In this document: positions 1 through 8,557 of the stretch, piece after piece
Layout of the letters: every line of letters begins with the position of its first letter
Numbering within the stretch: position 1 is the stretch's first letter
Assembly: GCF_030418125.1 (NCBI RefSeq)
Contig: NZ_JAUHTR010000001.1
Span: forward strand, 372,001-436,000
Length of the DNA stretch: 64,000 nucleotides
Direction: 5' to 3'
Origin: Fictibacillus fluitans
GTDB taxonomy: Bacteria; Bacillota; Bacilli; Bacillales; Fictibacillaceae
The notes under the pieces: generated by a model
What the model was told of the DNA's origin: nothing
What the model saw: the letters and a program-made list of their open reading frames with translations, nothing else
Database searches by the model: none
Translations under genes and position numbers: made by a program

Positions 1-55
1 TTACTGGCGTATGATTCCTTTTTTACCCTCTATTCCACTGGTCCCTCCTTAAGGG

Positions 56-83
56 TTGAAACTCTTTTTCATCATGTTATGAT
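56..83 (+). promoter_or_regulatory. Candidate sigma-A promoter for proC
   Basis: TTGAAA (56-61) and TATGAT (78-83) are separated by 16 bases, about 50 bases before the proC start. The ribosome site AGGAGAGG follows at about 120. Confidence 0.55.
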
Positions 84-131
84 AAGAACTTATATGACGA
101 AATTGACTACACGGCAATAAGGAGAGGTTGC

Positions 132-968
132 ATGTTAGAAACAAAGAAAGTGCTTTTTATTGGAGCAGGTTCAATGGCAGAAGCAATTGCTGCCGGAATG
201 GTCACACAGGATAAGGTGCCTGCAGGCAATATTATGATGACTAACAAACAAAATGAAGACCGACGAATTGAACTCAAGAAAAAATACGGGATAGGAGCAT
301 TGCCCTACCATAAAGCTAAAATTGATGAAGCGGACGTCGTTATTTTGGCCATGAAGCCAAAAGATGCAGAAAGTGCATTATTGGAGCTTGCTCCTCATGT
401 AAAAACAAATCAAATCATTATGTCGGTACTAGCAGGGATTTCGACTTCTTATATGGAAGAAATTCTTCCAGAAGGACAGCCCGTGATCCGGGTGATGCCT
501 AATACCTCTAGTACGATCGGAGAATCGATTACGGCGATCACTGGCGGCCATTCGGTATCAATGGAGCATATTGAACTGGCCAAAGCATTATTCACTGCGA
601 TCGGAAGAGTAAAAGTAATTGAAGAAGAACAAATGGACGTTTTCACAGGAATTGCGGGAAGCGGACCGGCTTATATTTACTACATTCTTGAGCATATTGA
701 AAAAACAGCGGTAGCTGAAGGTTTGGATGAAGACATGGCAAGAGAAATTGCCGCTCAAACCGTATTTGGCGCCAGCAAGATGGTGCTTGATACCAACGCT
801 GACCCTGAAACGTTAAGAAAAAAAGTAACATCCCCAAATGGGACTACTGCCGCCGGACTCGATGCCCTTCGTGAAAATCATGCGGGACAGGCATTTTCCG
901 AAGCCATTTTGAGCGCCAAGAAACGATCTGCTGAAATTCGTGAGCAATTTGAAAAAGTTTCAGTTTAA
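132..968 (+). CDS. proC: Pyrroline-5-carboxylate reductase
   Basis: Catalyses the last step of proline synthesis, NAD(P)H-dependent reduction of pyrroline-5-carboxylate to proline, in the cytoplasm. The 278-residue product has the usual family length. The N-terminal Rossmann motif GAGSMAEAI is at residues 11-19. The C-terminal family signature is clear, with GSGPAY near residue 177 and SPNGTTAAGL near 234. The ATG follows AGGAGAGG at good spacing, and a hairpin terminator lies just after the stop, so it looks like a single-gene unit. Bacillus genomes carry several paralogues (ProG/ProH/ProI types); which one this is cannot be decided here. Confidence 0.95.
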   Translation: MLETKKVLFIGAGSMAEAIAAGMVTQDKVPAGNIMMTNKQNEDRRIELKKKYGIGALPYHKAKIDEADVVILAMKPKDAESALLELAPHVKTNQIIMSVLAGISTSYMEEILPEGQPVIRVMPNTSSTIGESITAITGGHSVSMEHIELAKALFTAIGRVKVIEEEQMDVFTGIAGSGPAYIYYILEHIEKTAVAEGLDEDMAREIAAQTVFGASKMVLDTNADPETLRKKVTSPNGTTAAGLDALRENHAGQAFSEAILSAKKRSAEIREQFEKVSV

Positions 969-974
969 ACCAAC

Positions 975-1013
975 AAAACCATCACCCCCTTTCATTACAG
1001 GGTGATGGTTTTT
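975..1013 (+). terminator. Intrinsic terminator after proC
   Basis: A 13-bp perfect stem, AAAACCATCACCC with GGGTGATGGTTTT, is followed by T residues. Confidence 0.85.
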
Positions 1014-1091
1014 AGTTTGAAGTAATAACAGGTATAGCCTTCCCTTCTCTTCTTCATACTGTTAAAGAGAAAGTGAAGGAGCTGTCACATC

Positions 1092-1712
1092 ATGCCTCGT
1101 TTTAAAATCATTGACTTTATTCTCTTAGCAATCATTGCTGCTGTTTTTATATGGTCGGCGATTCAACCCCAGGATTATTTTACCTGGGTTCTTGAGGTTT
1201 CACCCGCTGTGGTGCTGCTTATCATTCTCGTGATCACGTACCATCGCTTTCAGCTTACTGCCCTCTCCTACATCATCCTCACTGTTTTAATGGTCTTGAT
1301 GTTCATTGGAGGACATTATACTTATGATGATGTTCCTTTGTTTGAAGGCATCCAAAAAGCCGGCCACTTCAAACGGAATGAGTATGACCGGTTTGGCCAT
1401 TTTTTAAAGGGGCTCGCAATTCTGCCCATACGGGAAGTAATCCTTCGTTCATCTGGTGTAAAAAGCAAAGGTTGGGCAGACGCCTTTAGCTTAGGCTTTA
1501 TCATGACAATTGCTGCTCTCTATGAAATCGCTGAATGGTTGACTGCAAAAATCGCCGGCACTCCGGCAAAAGACTTTTTGGGAACACAGGGAGATATATG
1601 GGATTCCCAATGGGACATGAGTCTTGCCTTTTTGGGAGCTCTTCTGTGTTTACTTCTGTTTTCCCGCTATCATAACAAAATGATGGCCGTATCAGGATTG
1701 AAACCGGAGTAA
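1092..1712 (+). CDS. YjdF/DUF2238 family membrane protein
   Basis: A 206-residue integral membrane protein with about six hydrophobic segments: N-terminal, residues about 37-55, 60-75, 100-115, 135-155 and 175-192. Conserved polar pieces such as GGHYTY, EYDRFGHF and DIWDSQWDM lie between helices and match my memory of the DUF2238/YjdF family, whose function is unknown. It starts at an ATG after AAGGAGCTGTCACATC. Its 3' end overlaps the convergent fructosamine-kinase remnant by about 20 bases. The family call is from recognition, not a search. Confidence 0.75.
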   Translation: MPRFKIIDFILLAIIAAVFIWSAIQPQDYFTWVLEVSPAVVLLIILVITYHRFQLTALSYIILTVLMVLMFIGGHYTYDDVPLFEGIQKAGHFKRNEYDRFGHFLKGLAILPIREVILRSSGVKSKGWADAFSLGFIMTIAALYEIAEWLTAKIAGTPAKDFLGTQGDIWDSQWDMSLAFLGALLCLLLFSRYHNKMMAVSGLKPE

Positions 1713-2603
1713 AGTCCTGTCAACCGAAGGACCATACCCTTCCCCAAATAAATTTAAATGTACAAGAAGGTAAAAGAGCTGATACAATTCTTTCCGCTCT
1801 TCATAGTCTTGTCCCAGCGGACGATAGTATGTATATGCCTCATAAAAGGATGAAGAATACCCTCCAAAGACCTCGGTAAATGCAATATCCATTTCACTGT
1901 GTCCGTAAAAAATGGCAGGATCAATTAAAACAGGTTCTCCCTTTGAATCACTCATCCAATTTCCTCCCCACAAATCTCCATGAAGCAAAGAAACTTCCGG
2001 GTATGATGGTATCCATTGTTTCATATCATTCATCAGCCGTAAGAGATTTTAATGCCGACTGCCATGTATGGTTTTACCCTCCACTCCCAATTTTACCTGA
2101 GGCTTTATTCTTTTGTTGATAAAATAGTCGCCCCATGAATCATGCCATCCGTTTTCCTGAGTCAGGGTGCCAATATAATTATCATCATCAAGTCCGTAGG
2201 TTGCCGGTCCGCTGCAACTGTGGAGCTTCGCCAATTTCTCTCCCAAACGCCTTTCTGTGTCCTGTCCTTTAACTTGCCCGATCCATTCAGTAAGCAAAAT
2301 GCTCGGTGTTCCTTTTATTTGTGAATCATGGCAGAAATAAGCCTCCGGCACTTTTATGGTTTTCGTTTCTCTGATAATATTGAGCCCTTTTGCTTCGGAG
2401 GCGAAAAAATGAGGGCGGTATTGTTCTTGAACCTTCATAAAATAGATGTTCTTTTCGGTACTCACCCTGTACGCTTGATTTATGCTGCCGCCGGCTACTT
2501 TCATTAAGGAAATATTCTCACCTGTATCGCCACGTTCTTTTAAATACGGAGAAATACACTGAATCAGCTTGTCTTGAATCATAAACCACACCACCTGTTT
2601 CAT
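1692..2603 (-). pseudogene. Fructosamine/ketosamine-3-kinase family gene broken by an in-frame stop
   Basis: Two open pieces in the same frame, 2603-2049 and 2033-1692, together match a fructosamine kinase of usual length (about 300 residues), a protein that phosphorylates sugar-amine adducts for deglycation. The first piece holds the N-lobe (AGGSINQAYRV, then FMKVQ) and the RIKPQ segment. The second holds the kinase catalytic motif LLHGDLWGGNW and the metal motif LIDPAIFYGHSEMDIA. They are separated only by TAA at 2049-2051, with no net frame change. Either a recent nonsense mutation or a sequencing error explains this; a working split enzyme is less likely. It is divergent from sqhC. Confidence 0.75.
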
Positions 2604-2608
2604 ATAGT

Positions 2609-4519
2609 TTGAAGATCATGCATTTAAAACGAATGGAGCAGAAGGTGAAATGGATGCAAACGTTCATCGGATTAAAAGAAGGTATTGATTCGAGGCGCAA
2701 TATGCTGCTTTCCATGCAGCAGGAGGATGGTTCTTTTCGGTTTTGCTTTGAAAACCCGGTCACCACGGACGCTTATTTATTGGTGCTGCTTGTTCTCTTT
2801 AATTGGAAGGATTATCATCTGAAAGAGGTGCTCGTGCGGCGGATTCTCTCCAAACAATCTTCCGATGGCACATGGAGAGTTTACCCGGATGAGAAGAAAG
2901 GCAACCTTTCAGTCACCATAGAAGCATATTGTGCGCTTTGCTATTATGGGATGGATGTTCATGACAAAAGCATGCAGCAGGCAAGAAGCTTTATTCTGTC
3001 TGAAGGAGGACTGAATAAAGCCAATATATTGACCAAAGCCTTTTTGGCCATGAATGGGATCCTTCCCTGGCCCCGCCTTCCGTTTGATCCCGGCCTCTTA
3101 ATTGATCTGCCGGCGATATCCCCGCTTCAGCTTTTTGACTTGAGCAGCTTCGCCCGCATTCACTTTGTACCCATGATTGCTGCCATGAGAAACCAGTTTT
3201 CGATCTTGCATCCTGCCAAAGATCATCTTTCCGGCTTAGCACCCTCGCGTGATAACTTGGGCTGCTGGGAGGAATTTGAGATCCCTGCCCTTATCCGTTT
3301 TTTTACAGAGCACGGCTTATCCTCAGACTCAATAGATGAAAAGCTCGAAAAGTACATGCTGAACCGTATCGAGAAGGACGGAACTCTGCTCAGCTATGCC
3401 ATTTCCACTGTTTTTATGGTATATGGACTTCTCGCTTTGGGGTACTCCATGGATTCCCCAGTGATTCAAAAAGCAATTTACGGCATTACTTCTCTTCTAT
3501 GCTACAATGGGCAGCAGTACATCGTTCAAAATTCGCCCTCCGCGATTTGGGATACTTCCCTCAGCTTATACGCGCTGCTGGAATCAGGAATGTCACCCCT
3601 GGATCCGCGGATGCAAAACGGGATCCACTTCTTACTGAAACACCAGCATACCGTTAAAGGCGACTGGCAGTATCACTGCCCGGAAACTGCTCCCGGTGGA
3701 TGGGGATTCTCGGAAAGCAACTCCCTTCATCCCGATCCTGATGATACGCAGGCGGCGTTGCGGCCGCTTTCTGTCCTTTCACAGTATTCAGGACATGTTT
3801 TGCATTCCTGGCAAAAAGGAATCAACTGGCTTTTAGCCATGCAAAACGATGACGGAGGCTGGGCATCCTTCGAAAAAAACACGAATAAAGCATGGCTTGG
3901 GGAACTTCCCATTGACCATGCCTATGACGCATTAATTGATGCTTCGTTTCCTGATATGACAGGAAGAATCCTGGAATTTCTCGGCACCTGCAGCCCGCTT
4001 ACCCTAAATGATGCTTCCATTCAAAGAGCAGTCAGCTGGCTGCAGCAAAACCAGGAAGCTGATGGCTCATGGCGGGGACGCTGGGGAGTTTGTTATCTTT
4101 ACGGGACATGGGCCGCAGTAACCGGAATGGGCGCAGCCGGTTTTTCTCTCCATGAAGATTGCCATTTGCAAAAAGCAGAGAAGTGGATACGTGATATCCA
4201 GCACGAAGATGGCAGCTGGGGAGAATCCTGCTCAAGTGACATACATCAAACCTATACACCTTTGTCCTATGGAACACTTGTCCAAACATCGTGGGCACTG
4301 GACAGCCTCACCTGTCTGCATTCCGTGCCTACCCCCGAAATTGAAAAAGCGGTCCGTTACCTTCTTCATTCACAAGCTCTGCCAGTTACACAGCCTTACC
4401 CTACAGGCATCGGACTCCCTGGCTATAATTACGTGATCTACTACAGCTACAGCCATATCTATCCGTTACTGGCTCTAAGCCATGTATACACGAAATATGT
4501 CAGTCATGGTGGGGGCTGA
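2609..4519 (+). CDS. sqhC: Squalene-hopene cyclase family terpene cyclase (likely sporulenol/tetraprenyl-curcumene cyclase type)
   Basis: A class II triterpene cyclase that protonates a polyprenyl substrate and cyclises it; in Bacillus the family makes sporulene or hopanoid-like spore or membrane lipids. The 636-residue length is typical. The catalytic DxDD motif appears as DPDDTQA near residue 381. Several QW repeats are visible, including QQEDGSF, MQNDDGGW, NQEADGSW and QHEDGSW. The exact start is uncertain: a TTG at 2609, ATGs at 2618 and 2633, and a later ATG preceded by AAGGTG are all in frame. It is divergent from the kinase remnant and overlaps the SGNH hydrolase tail-to-tail by about 20 bases. 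Confidence 0.92.
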   Translation: MKIMHLKRMEQKVKWMQTFIGLKEGIDSRRNMLLSMQQEDGSFRFCFENPVTTDAYLLVLLVLFNWKDYHLKEVLVRRILSKQSSDGTWRVYPDEKKGNLSVTIEAYCALCYYGMDVHDKSMQQARSFILSEGGLNKANILTKAFLAMNGILPWPRLPFDPGLLIDLPAISPLQLFDLSSFARIHFVPMIAAMRNQFSILHPAKDHLSGLAPSRDNLGCWEEFEIPALIRFFTEHGLSSDSIDEKLEKYMLNRIEKDGTLLSYAISTVFMVYGLLALGYSMDSPVIQKAIYGITSLLCYNGQQYIVQNSPSAIWDTSLSLYALLESGMSPLDPRMQNGIHFLLKHQHTVKGDWQYHCPETAPGGWGFSESNSLHPDPDDTQAALRPLSVLSQYSGHVLHSWQKGINWLLAMQNDDGGWASFEKNTNKAWLGELPIDHAYDALIDASFPDMTGRILEFLGTCSPLTLNDASIQRAVSWLQQNQEADGSWRGRWGVCYLYGTWAAVTGMGAAGFSLHEDCHLQKAEKWIRDIQHEDGSWGESCSSDIHQTYTPLSYGTLVQTSWALDSLTCLHSVPTPEIEKAVRYLLHSQALPVTQPYPTGIGLPGYNYVIYYSYSHIYPLLALSHVYTKYVSHGGG

Positions 4520-5189
4520 GCACTCCGTAACCGGTGTCATAAACGGCTTGGGCAATGACACGATGCCCGATGCTGTTTGGATGAATGCTGTCCCAGGACA
4601 AAAGCTCTTTTTCACGTCCGACGAATAAGGAATAAATATCTGCCACCTTTACGTTCGGCATGGTTTGAAATTTCTCCATATGGCGGTTGAAGAGTCTGAC
4701 CCATTTGTAGGCGATGTCCCACCGGTGATAAGGATTATAAATATTCGTCAGCCGGATAATATAGCTGCTCCTTCCTTTTTCTTTGAGTTCAATAATTTCT
4801 TTTAAAATACGGCTCATATTTTTTTTGCACTCTTTTAATGTCATGTGCAGTTCCGACTCTTGTTTGTTTAGCAGGTATCTTTTCCCTGCTTTTATCAGGT
4901 CGTTTCCGCCGGCAGTAATGGTAATAATCTCTGACCTCTGCAGTGCCCTTCTCACTTTTGGCTCCTCAATGGAGGTCAAAACATCCCGGGTCGTATAGCC
5001 GTTTGTTGAGTAATTATGAAGGTCATATGTCTTTAGCAAAGCATGCTCGGTCAACAGGTTATACCTGCGGGCAAAGCTTCCCCATTCATCGGAAGCACCG
5101 ATTCCCACGGAAATGGAATCACCCAATGCAGTATAGTGAGAATGTATTTTCCATGATAAGCCCATCGTGCTCGCACCTTTCGCACTCAA
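4500..5189 (-). CDS. SGNH/GDSL-family lipase or esterase
   Basis: The 229-residue protein has the SGNH hydrolase blocks in order: TALGDSISVG near residue 17 (nucleophile Ser), TITAGGNDL near 95 (oxyanion Asn) and SWDSIHPNSIGH near 200 (Asp-x-x-His pair). Members hydrolyse esters of lipids, peptidoglycan or acylated sugars, and the substrate cannot be inferred. An N-terminal signal peptide is not evident, so it may be cytoplasmic. The true start may be the internal Met at codon 9. It converges on sqhC with a short overlap. Confidence 0.88.
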   Translation of the reverse strand: MSAKGASTMGLSWKIHSHYTALGDSISVGIGASDEWGSFARRYNLLTEHALLKTYDLHNYSTNGYTTRDVLTSIEEPKVRRALQRSEIITITAGGNDLIKAGKRYLLNKQESELHMTLKECKKNMSRILKEIIELKEKGRSSYIIRLTNIYNPYHRWDIAYKWVRLFNRHMEKFQTMPNVKVADIYSLFVGREKELLSWDSIHPNSIGHRVIAQAVYDTGYGVLSPHHD

Positions 5190-5246
5190 TTATTTATAAA
5201 TATGAAGAAAGAGAGAAAGGTGTACGATATTTCTGGATAAATTTTC

Positions 5247-5276
5247 TTGCCATTTATTTTGGCGGGATGATATATT
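5247..5276 (+). promoter_or_regulatory. Candidate promoter of tRNA-Pro
   Basis: TTGCCA (5247-5252) and TATATT (5271-5276) have an 18-base spacer, and the tRNA begins 13 bases later. This promoter may also drive the integrase by read-through. Confidence 0.55.
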
Positions 5277-5288
5277 TTAATTAGTCAA

Positions 5289-5365
5289 CGGGATGTGGCG
5301 CAGCTTGGTAGCGCGCATGCATGGGGTGCATGAGGCCGCAGGTTCAAATCCTGTCATCCCGACCA
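5289..5365 (+). tRNA. tRNA-Pro (anticodon GGG)
   Basis: A full cloverleaf can be drawn. The acceptor CGGGATG pairs with CATCCCG. The D-arm is GCGC...GCGC. The anticodon stem CATGC/GCATG has loop ATGGGGT with anticodon GGG. The T-arm is GCAGG/CCTGT, and CCA is encoded. The 3' part from 5312 onward doubles as the left attachment site of the element and is repeated perfectly at 26048-26102, so integration preserved a complete tRNA. Confidence 0.95.
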
Positions 5366-5366
5366 G
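5312..5366 (+). repeat. attL (left 55-bp direct repeat)
   Basis: Identical to 26048-26102. It covers the tRNA-Pro anticodon stem, loop, variable and T-arms, 3' acceptor and one base past CCA. It is preceded by host tRNA 5' sequence. Confidence 0.93.
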
Positions 5367-5377
5367 AGTAAAAAAGT

Positions 5378-5497
5378 CCAATAGTATCAAGGGTACTGAC
5401 GCAACGACCTTCTTATGGAATGGGTTGTGGTTAGCCCCTGACACTATTTGGTTTGCAAAGACCACTACTGTATAAAAACTTTAGGAGGTCTTTTTGT
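5378..5497 (+). promoter_or_regulatory. Structured leader and terminator-like hairpin between tRNA-Pro and integrase
   Basis: Two nested structures precede the integrase. An imperfect inverted repeat pairs 5378-5393 with 5435-5451 (CCAATAGT..GGG against CCC..ACTATTTGG), with an inner CAAC/GTTG stem. A second hairpin pairs AAAGACC (5457-5463) with GGTCTTT (5487-5493), followed by T residues, as in an intrinsic terminator. The integrase ribosome site AGGAGG (5483-5488) lies partly in that stem. This suggests attenuation of read-through transcription and masking of the integrase start. The host terminator outside attR (26119-26157) has a similar sequence. Confidence 0.55.
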
Positions 5498-5498
5498 T

Positions 5499-6413
5499 AT
5501 GCATTTGAAGTTTGCTATTCAAGAATTTTATCAGGAGAAAAGGTTTGAGAATGTAACTGAAAACACATTCAAAGGGTACGAGTATTTATTTAAGATTTTT
5601 GAAGCTTACTGCGAAGAGTATGGAGTGGAAAGAATCGAGGATATAAGTTCACGAGTAATAAAAAGCTTTATTGTGCATTGTAAGAATGAGCGTGGCAATA
5701 ATCCAGTAACCTTGAATGATCGATTGAATCAGCTAAAAACTTTTTTCAATTGGCTAACAAAAGAGAAAATAATAAAAGAAAATCCCGCAAAGGAAATTAA
5801 GAAGCTTAAAGAAGATGTGCGTATTCATACGTTTACCGATGATCAAGTACACCAGATGTTATCTTACTTTAGAAGGCAAAAACGAAGGGAAAACTCATTT
5901 CATTCAATTAGAAATTACACCATTATTCTAACTTTATTAGGTACAGGGATTAGAGTTGGAGAACTTGAGGATTTAAAATGGGATGACATAGACTTTAAAG
6001 CAGGATCGATACGGGTATTTGGTAAGTCCAGAAAAGACTCCACTGTACCACTTTCCAGTGTTCTATCGAAGGAACTTGCGTTGTATAGAGTGTATTGTGA
6101 AAAACAATTCGACAGGCCTTCACCATACGTATTCGTCGATTTAAAGAATGAGTCCATTTCAAGTAATGCAGTCAAGTGCGTGTTCAAGCGAATGGCTAAA
6201 GTATTAAACTTTAAGGATACGCGCTGTTCCCCACATTCTTGTAGACATTATTATGCTAAGAAATATATTCAATCAGGCGGTGACATCGTTTCCCTTGCGA
6301 GAATTTTAAGACATACAAATATAAAAACTACAGAGCGGTATCTTCATTTCTTTGGTAATGATCTTAAAGAAAGTAACGAAAAATATAATCCTTTAAATAA
6401 CTTAAATATCTAA
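5499..6413 (+). CDS. Tyrosine recombinase (integrase) of the element
   Basis: Site-specific recombinase expected to integrate and excise the element at tRNA-Pro. From the ATG at 5499 (AGGAGG ten bases upstream) it is 304 residues; an upstream in-frame ATG at 5448 has no ribosome site. The N-terminal half is a SAM-like core-binding domain. The catalytic domain shows TGIRVGELEDL (first Arg), SPHSCRHYYA (His-x-x-Arg-His), ILRHTNIKTTERYLHF (second His and the nucleophile Tyr). All catalytic residues seem present, so it should be active. It is the first gene after attL and points inward. No excisionase-like gene is obvious. Confidence 0.93.
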   Translation: MHLKFAIQEFYQEKRFENVTENTFKGYEYLFKIFEAYCEEYGVERIEDISSRVIKSFIVHCKNERGNNPVTLNDRLNQLKTFFNWLTKEKIIKENPAKEIKKLKEDVRIHTFTDDQVHQMLSYFRRQKRRENSFHSIRNYTIILTLLGTGIRVGELEDLKWDDIDFKAGSIRVFGKSRKDSTVPLSSVLSKELALYRVYCEKQFDRPSPYVFVDLKNESISSNAVKCVFKRMAKVLNFKDTRCSPHSCRHYYAKKYIQSGGDIVSLARILRHTNIKTTERYLHFFGNDLKESNEKYNPLNNLNI

Positions 6414-6420
6414 TGCATAA

Positions 6421-6449
6421 AAAGCCCCTACTATCCAAGTGGGGGCTTC
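6421..6449. terminator. Bidirectional terminator between integrase and the convergent membrane gene
   Basis: AAGCCCC and GGGGGCTT pair, flanked by A- and T-rich tracts on both sides. Confidence 0.75.
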
Positions 6450-6458
6450 ATTAATTAC

Positions 6459-6950
6459 CTATTGTCTCCTTGATCTTGTGGGAAAGTTAAAGTTCTTTAC
6501 AATGATATCTGTAACAAGTTTGACCGAAATAAAAGAACCAACACCCATTAATGAAAAAAATATGAACCAAATTCCTACTCCGATTGAAGACAGATATTTA
6601 CTTGGTGAAGGTGGCAATAAATTAATTATAATGGATATAAGAACAACCAACAGTCCAAAATTAATTTGATTTCTCAAGCTAACATAAAGCCGGTGCTGAA
6701 AATCCGGAAAAATTTCCTTTAGTCTAACAAATGCTGGACTTTCCTGGAGTGTAATAATTAATGTTAAAAAAACACCATTTACTCCTATCACTATTGAAGC
6801 AAATGTTACAATATTACCTGTAACAGATCGAATGTTAACTAAATAACCTCTGTAATAAAGATATCCAATTACAATCCCGGCTAAGACTGATAAATATAAA
6901 GAGTTCTTCTCCCAGGTTTTTTCCAAAAAATCATAAACCTTGTTTATCAT
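6459..6950 (-). CDS. Four-TM membrane protein, second gene of a two-gene cassette
   Basis: I do not recognise this 163-residue protein. It has four predicted membrane helices at about residues 17-34, 48-68, 97-112 and 120-142. A short basic, amphipathic loop (about 70-95) separates the second and third helices, and the C-terminus is basic. It begins only four bases after the stop of the 331-residue gene upstream, so the two are almost certainly co-transcribed and may be translationally coupled. A soluble protein paired with a small multi-TM protein beside an integrase is a common layout for phage-defence or toxin modules, but no family match can be claimed. Confidence 0.7.
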   Translation of the reverse strand: MINKVYDFLEKTWEKNSLYLSVLAGIVIGYLYYRGYLVNIRSVTGNIVTFASIVIGVNGVFLTLIITLQESPAFVRLKEIFPDFQHRLYVSLRNQINFGLLVVLISIIINLLPPSPSKYLSSIGVGIWFIFFSLMGVGSFISVKLVTDIIVKNFNFPTRSRRQ

Positions 6951-6954
6951 AACA

Positions 6955-7950
6955 TCACTCCGGTTGAATTGGCATTAATACCCTTCTAATATCAGGTCTT
7001 CTGTTATCATATATATCCAAAAACGTATGATATAAGTACTCATGTGCTACTGTTGTTCTAGGTGCTACCTCGATGCCAAAACGATCAGTCATCCTTGGTT
7101 CGAGTAAGTTAACGGTTTCAACCTCTGCTTCTTCATTTTCTAAAGCAGTTAATTCAATTTGTGGTCGTTGTTCTTCAGGTAAAGCGTTGTATACTTCAAT
7201 GAGTTCTCTAATTCTAATGTCATTCAAAGAAGCCGTCCTTTCCGCTCTTCCTATTGATATAGTTAAATCAATTTTAACTCCAGCCACTTCGTTCAATAAT
7301 TGCCGTGCATCACCAAGTAAGCTACCTTGATGAAGTTGTGCATCCATCATTACATTTGAACCTCTTACCCTTACCTTCTTGTAGTAATCAGCTTGAATTA
7401 CTCTTTCTATTTTTGAGCGGTCAATAATCGGAGCCAACCTTACTACTAAAGGAATTTCATCTGCTCCACCAATAATATCAAGGTATCTGAACCTCAATTG
7501 AGTCAAAACATGTTCTGTTTGCTTTGCTGAAAGACCATATAAATTGGATTGTAACGCAACCGAATTATATCGATTATCATACAAAACAGAAACAAACTCA
7601 CCGATAAATTCATCTTGTTCTAACAATATCTCTTCCTTTATTTCTCCAAATCGTTTTTTTGATGGTATGTTTTTATCTCTAAGTTTAGAAAGCTGAAAAC
7701 TATATAAATCTCTACCTCGATCATATGTATATGAATCAGATTCTATTTCAGAGTACTCATCACCAAGTTCAACATTGGTATCAAAGGTTTGATGATTGGC
7801 CATTAAGTAATCTAAAAATGCCGACATATCCCAAATATCCGCTACATCCTCTTCAATAAATGCGTCCTCATTTAATTCTTCTCTTAACGCAATTGGAGCA
7901 GGTACTAGTTGTACCTCAAAATAGTTAAACCTTACATATTTCCTTGGCAT
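6955..7950 (-). CDS. Uncharacterised 331-residue soluble protein, first gene of the cassette
   Basis: No signal peptide, no membrane segment and no catalytic motif that I can name. It is acidic in the N-terminal third and has a mixed alpha/beta look. A conserved-looking block around residues 85-105 (SFQLSKLRDKNIPSKKRFGE) resembles an uncharacterised DUF (possibly DUF6731, from memory, not verified). The C-terminal part ends in PDIRRVLMPIQPE. The ribosome site AAAGGAGATGTCTAA precedes the ATG. It is divergent from the small gene at 8095 and directly followed by the four-TM gene. Architecturally it recalls two-gene membrane defence systems such as Kiwa, but I see no sequence basis for that name. 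Confidence 0.7.
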   Translation of the reverse strand: MPRKYVRFNYFEVQLVPAPIALREELNEDAFIEEDVADIWDMSAFLDYLMANHQTFDTNVELGDEYSEIESDSYTYDRGRDLYSFQLSKLRDKNIPSKKRFGEIKEEILLEQDEFIGEFVSVLYDNRYNSVALQSNLYGLSAKQTEHVLTQLRFRYLDIIGGADEIPLVVRLAPIIDRSKIERVIQADYYKKVRVRGSNVMMDAQLHQGSLLGDARQLLNEVAGVKIDLTISIGRAERTASLNDIRIRELIEVYNALPEEQRPQIELTALENEEAEVETVNLLEPRMTDRFGIEVAPRTTVAHEYLYHTFLDIYDNRRPDIRRVLMPIQPE

Positions 7951-8094
7951 TTAGACATCTCCTTTAATTCGATAAAAAATTAACCATTTCCTTCTATTTT
8001 TATAATATTACTAATTAGAGTTTTTTTCCATATTTAATTAATCTTGCAAGTTATAAAAACCATTTCTTACACTGGAATAAAAGGAGATGATACT

Positions 8095-8265
8095 TTGACT
8101 AAACGTAAGCGAAAAACAACTTTCAAAAAATGTATATTTGTTGGTGAGGGACAAGAAGACATCAGAGATATTTTAAGAAGGCAATTTGTTAAAGAGTTTA
8201 ACAGGCGAAATTTTGGTCGCGATATAGCTCTACAAGATGAACAAAACTCGAAGAAGAGAAAGTAA
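8095..8265 (+). CDS. Small basic protein, unknown function
   Basis: About 56 residues from a TTG start at 8095, chosen because AAAGGAG lies eight bases upstream; the upstream ATG at 8044 lacks a ribosome site. The product is strongly basic at both ends (KRKRK near the start, KKRK at the end), with a central EGQEDIRDILRRQF segment likely to be helical. It could bind nucleic acid or act as a small regulator. It is divergent from the 331-residue gene and followed at once by a strong terminator, so it is a single-gene unit. I do not recognise the family. Confidence 0.6.
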   Translation: MTKRKRKTTFKKCIFVGEGQEDIRDILRRQFVKEFNRRNFGRDIALQDEQNSKKRK

Positions 8266-8313
8266 AAAAAGACCTGGCAAGGGATGAAGGAGTCCCAAGC
8301 TAGGTCTTTTTCT
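8264..8313 (+). terminator. Terminator after the small basic gene
   Basis: AAAGACCTGGC pairs with GCTAGGTCTTT with one mismatch, followed by a T-run. Confidence 0.8.
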
Positions 8314-8557
8314 TGTAACTATACATTATTGACCAGGCGAATGGTCTTTGCCTCAAACGAGTTCTTTCTCAATTCAGTTTTACTCCTACGCTGATAAGAG
8401 CTTTTTGTGCGTTTACATAACGGAAATATCCACTTAAAAGTTTAGTCGAAGAATAGAAACAAAACGCGGCGCTTTTATTTTTTTTATTTTTTTGGGGTAA
8501 GACTTCGACTATCCCCACTTGCTACTGGCCTTCATCCGACCGAATCCAGCCAGTTTA
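8314..8557. other. Gene-free stretch with nested inverted repeats
   Basis: AGTCGAAG (8444-8451) and CTTCGACT (8503-8510) are a perfect 8-bp inverted repeat around a GCGGCGC core and a long T-run. GGGG (8494-8497) can also pair with CCCC (8513-8516). It lies at the 3' end of the minus-strand block. It may terminate or process that transcript, but T-run orientation does not fit a simple terminator. Confidence 0.4.
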
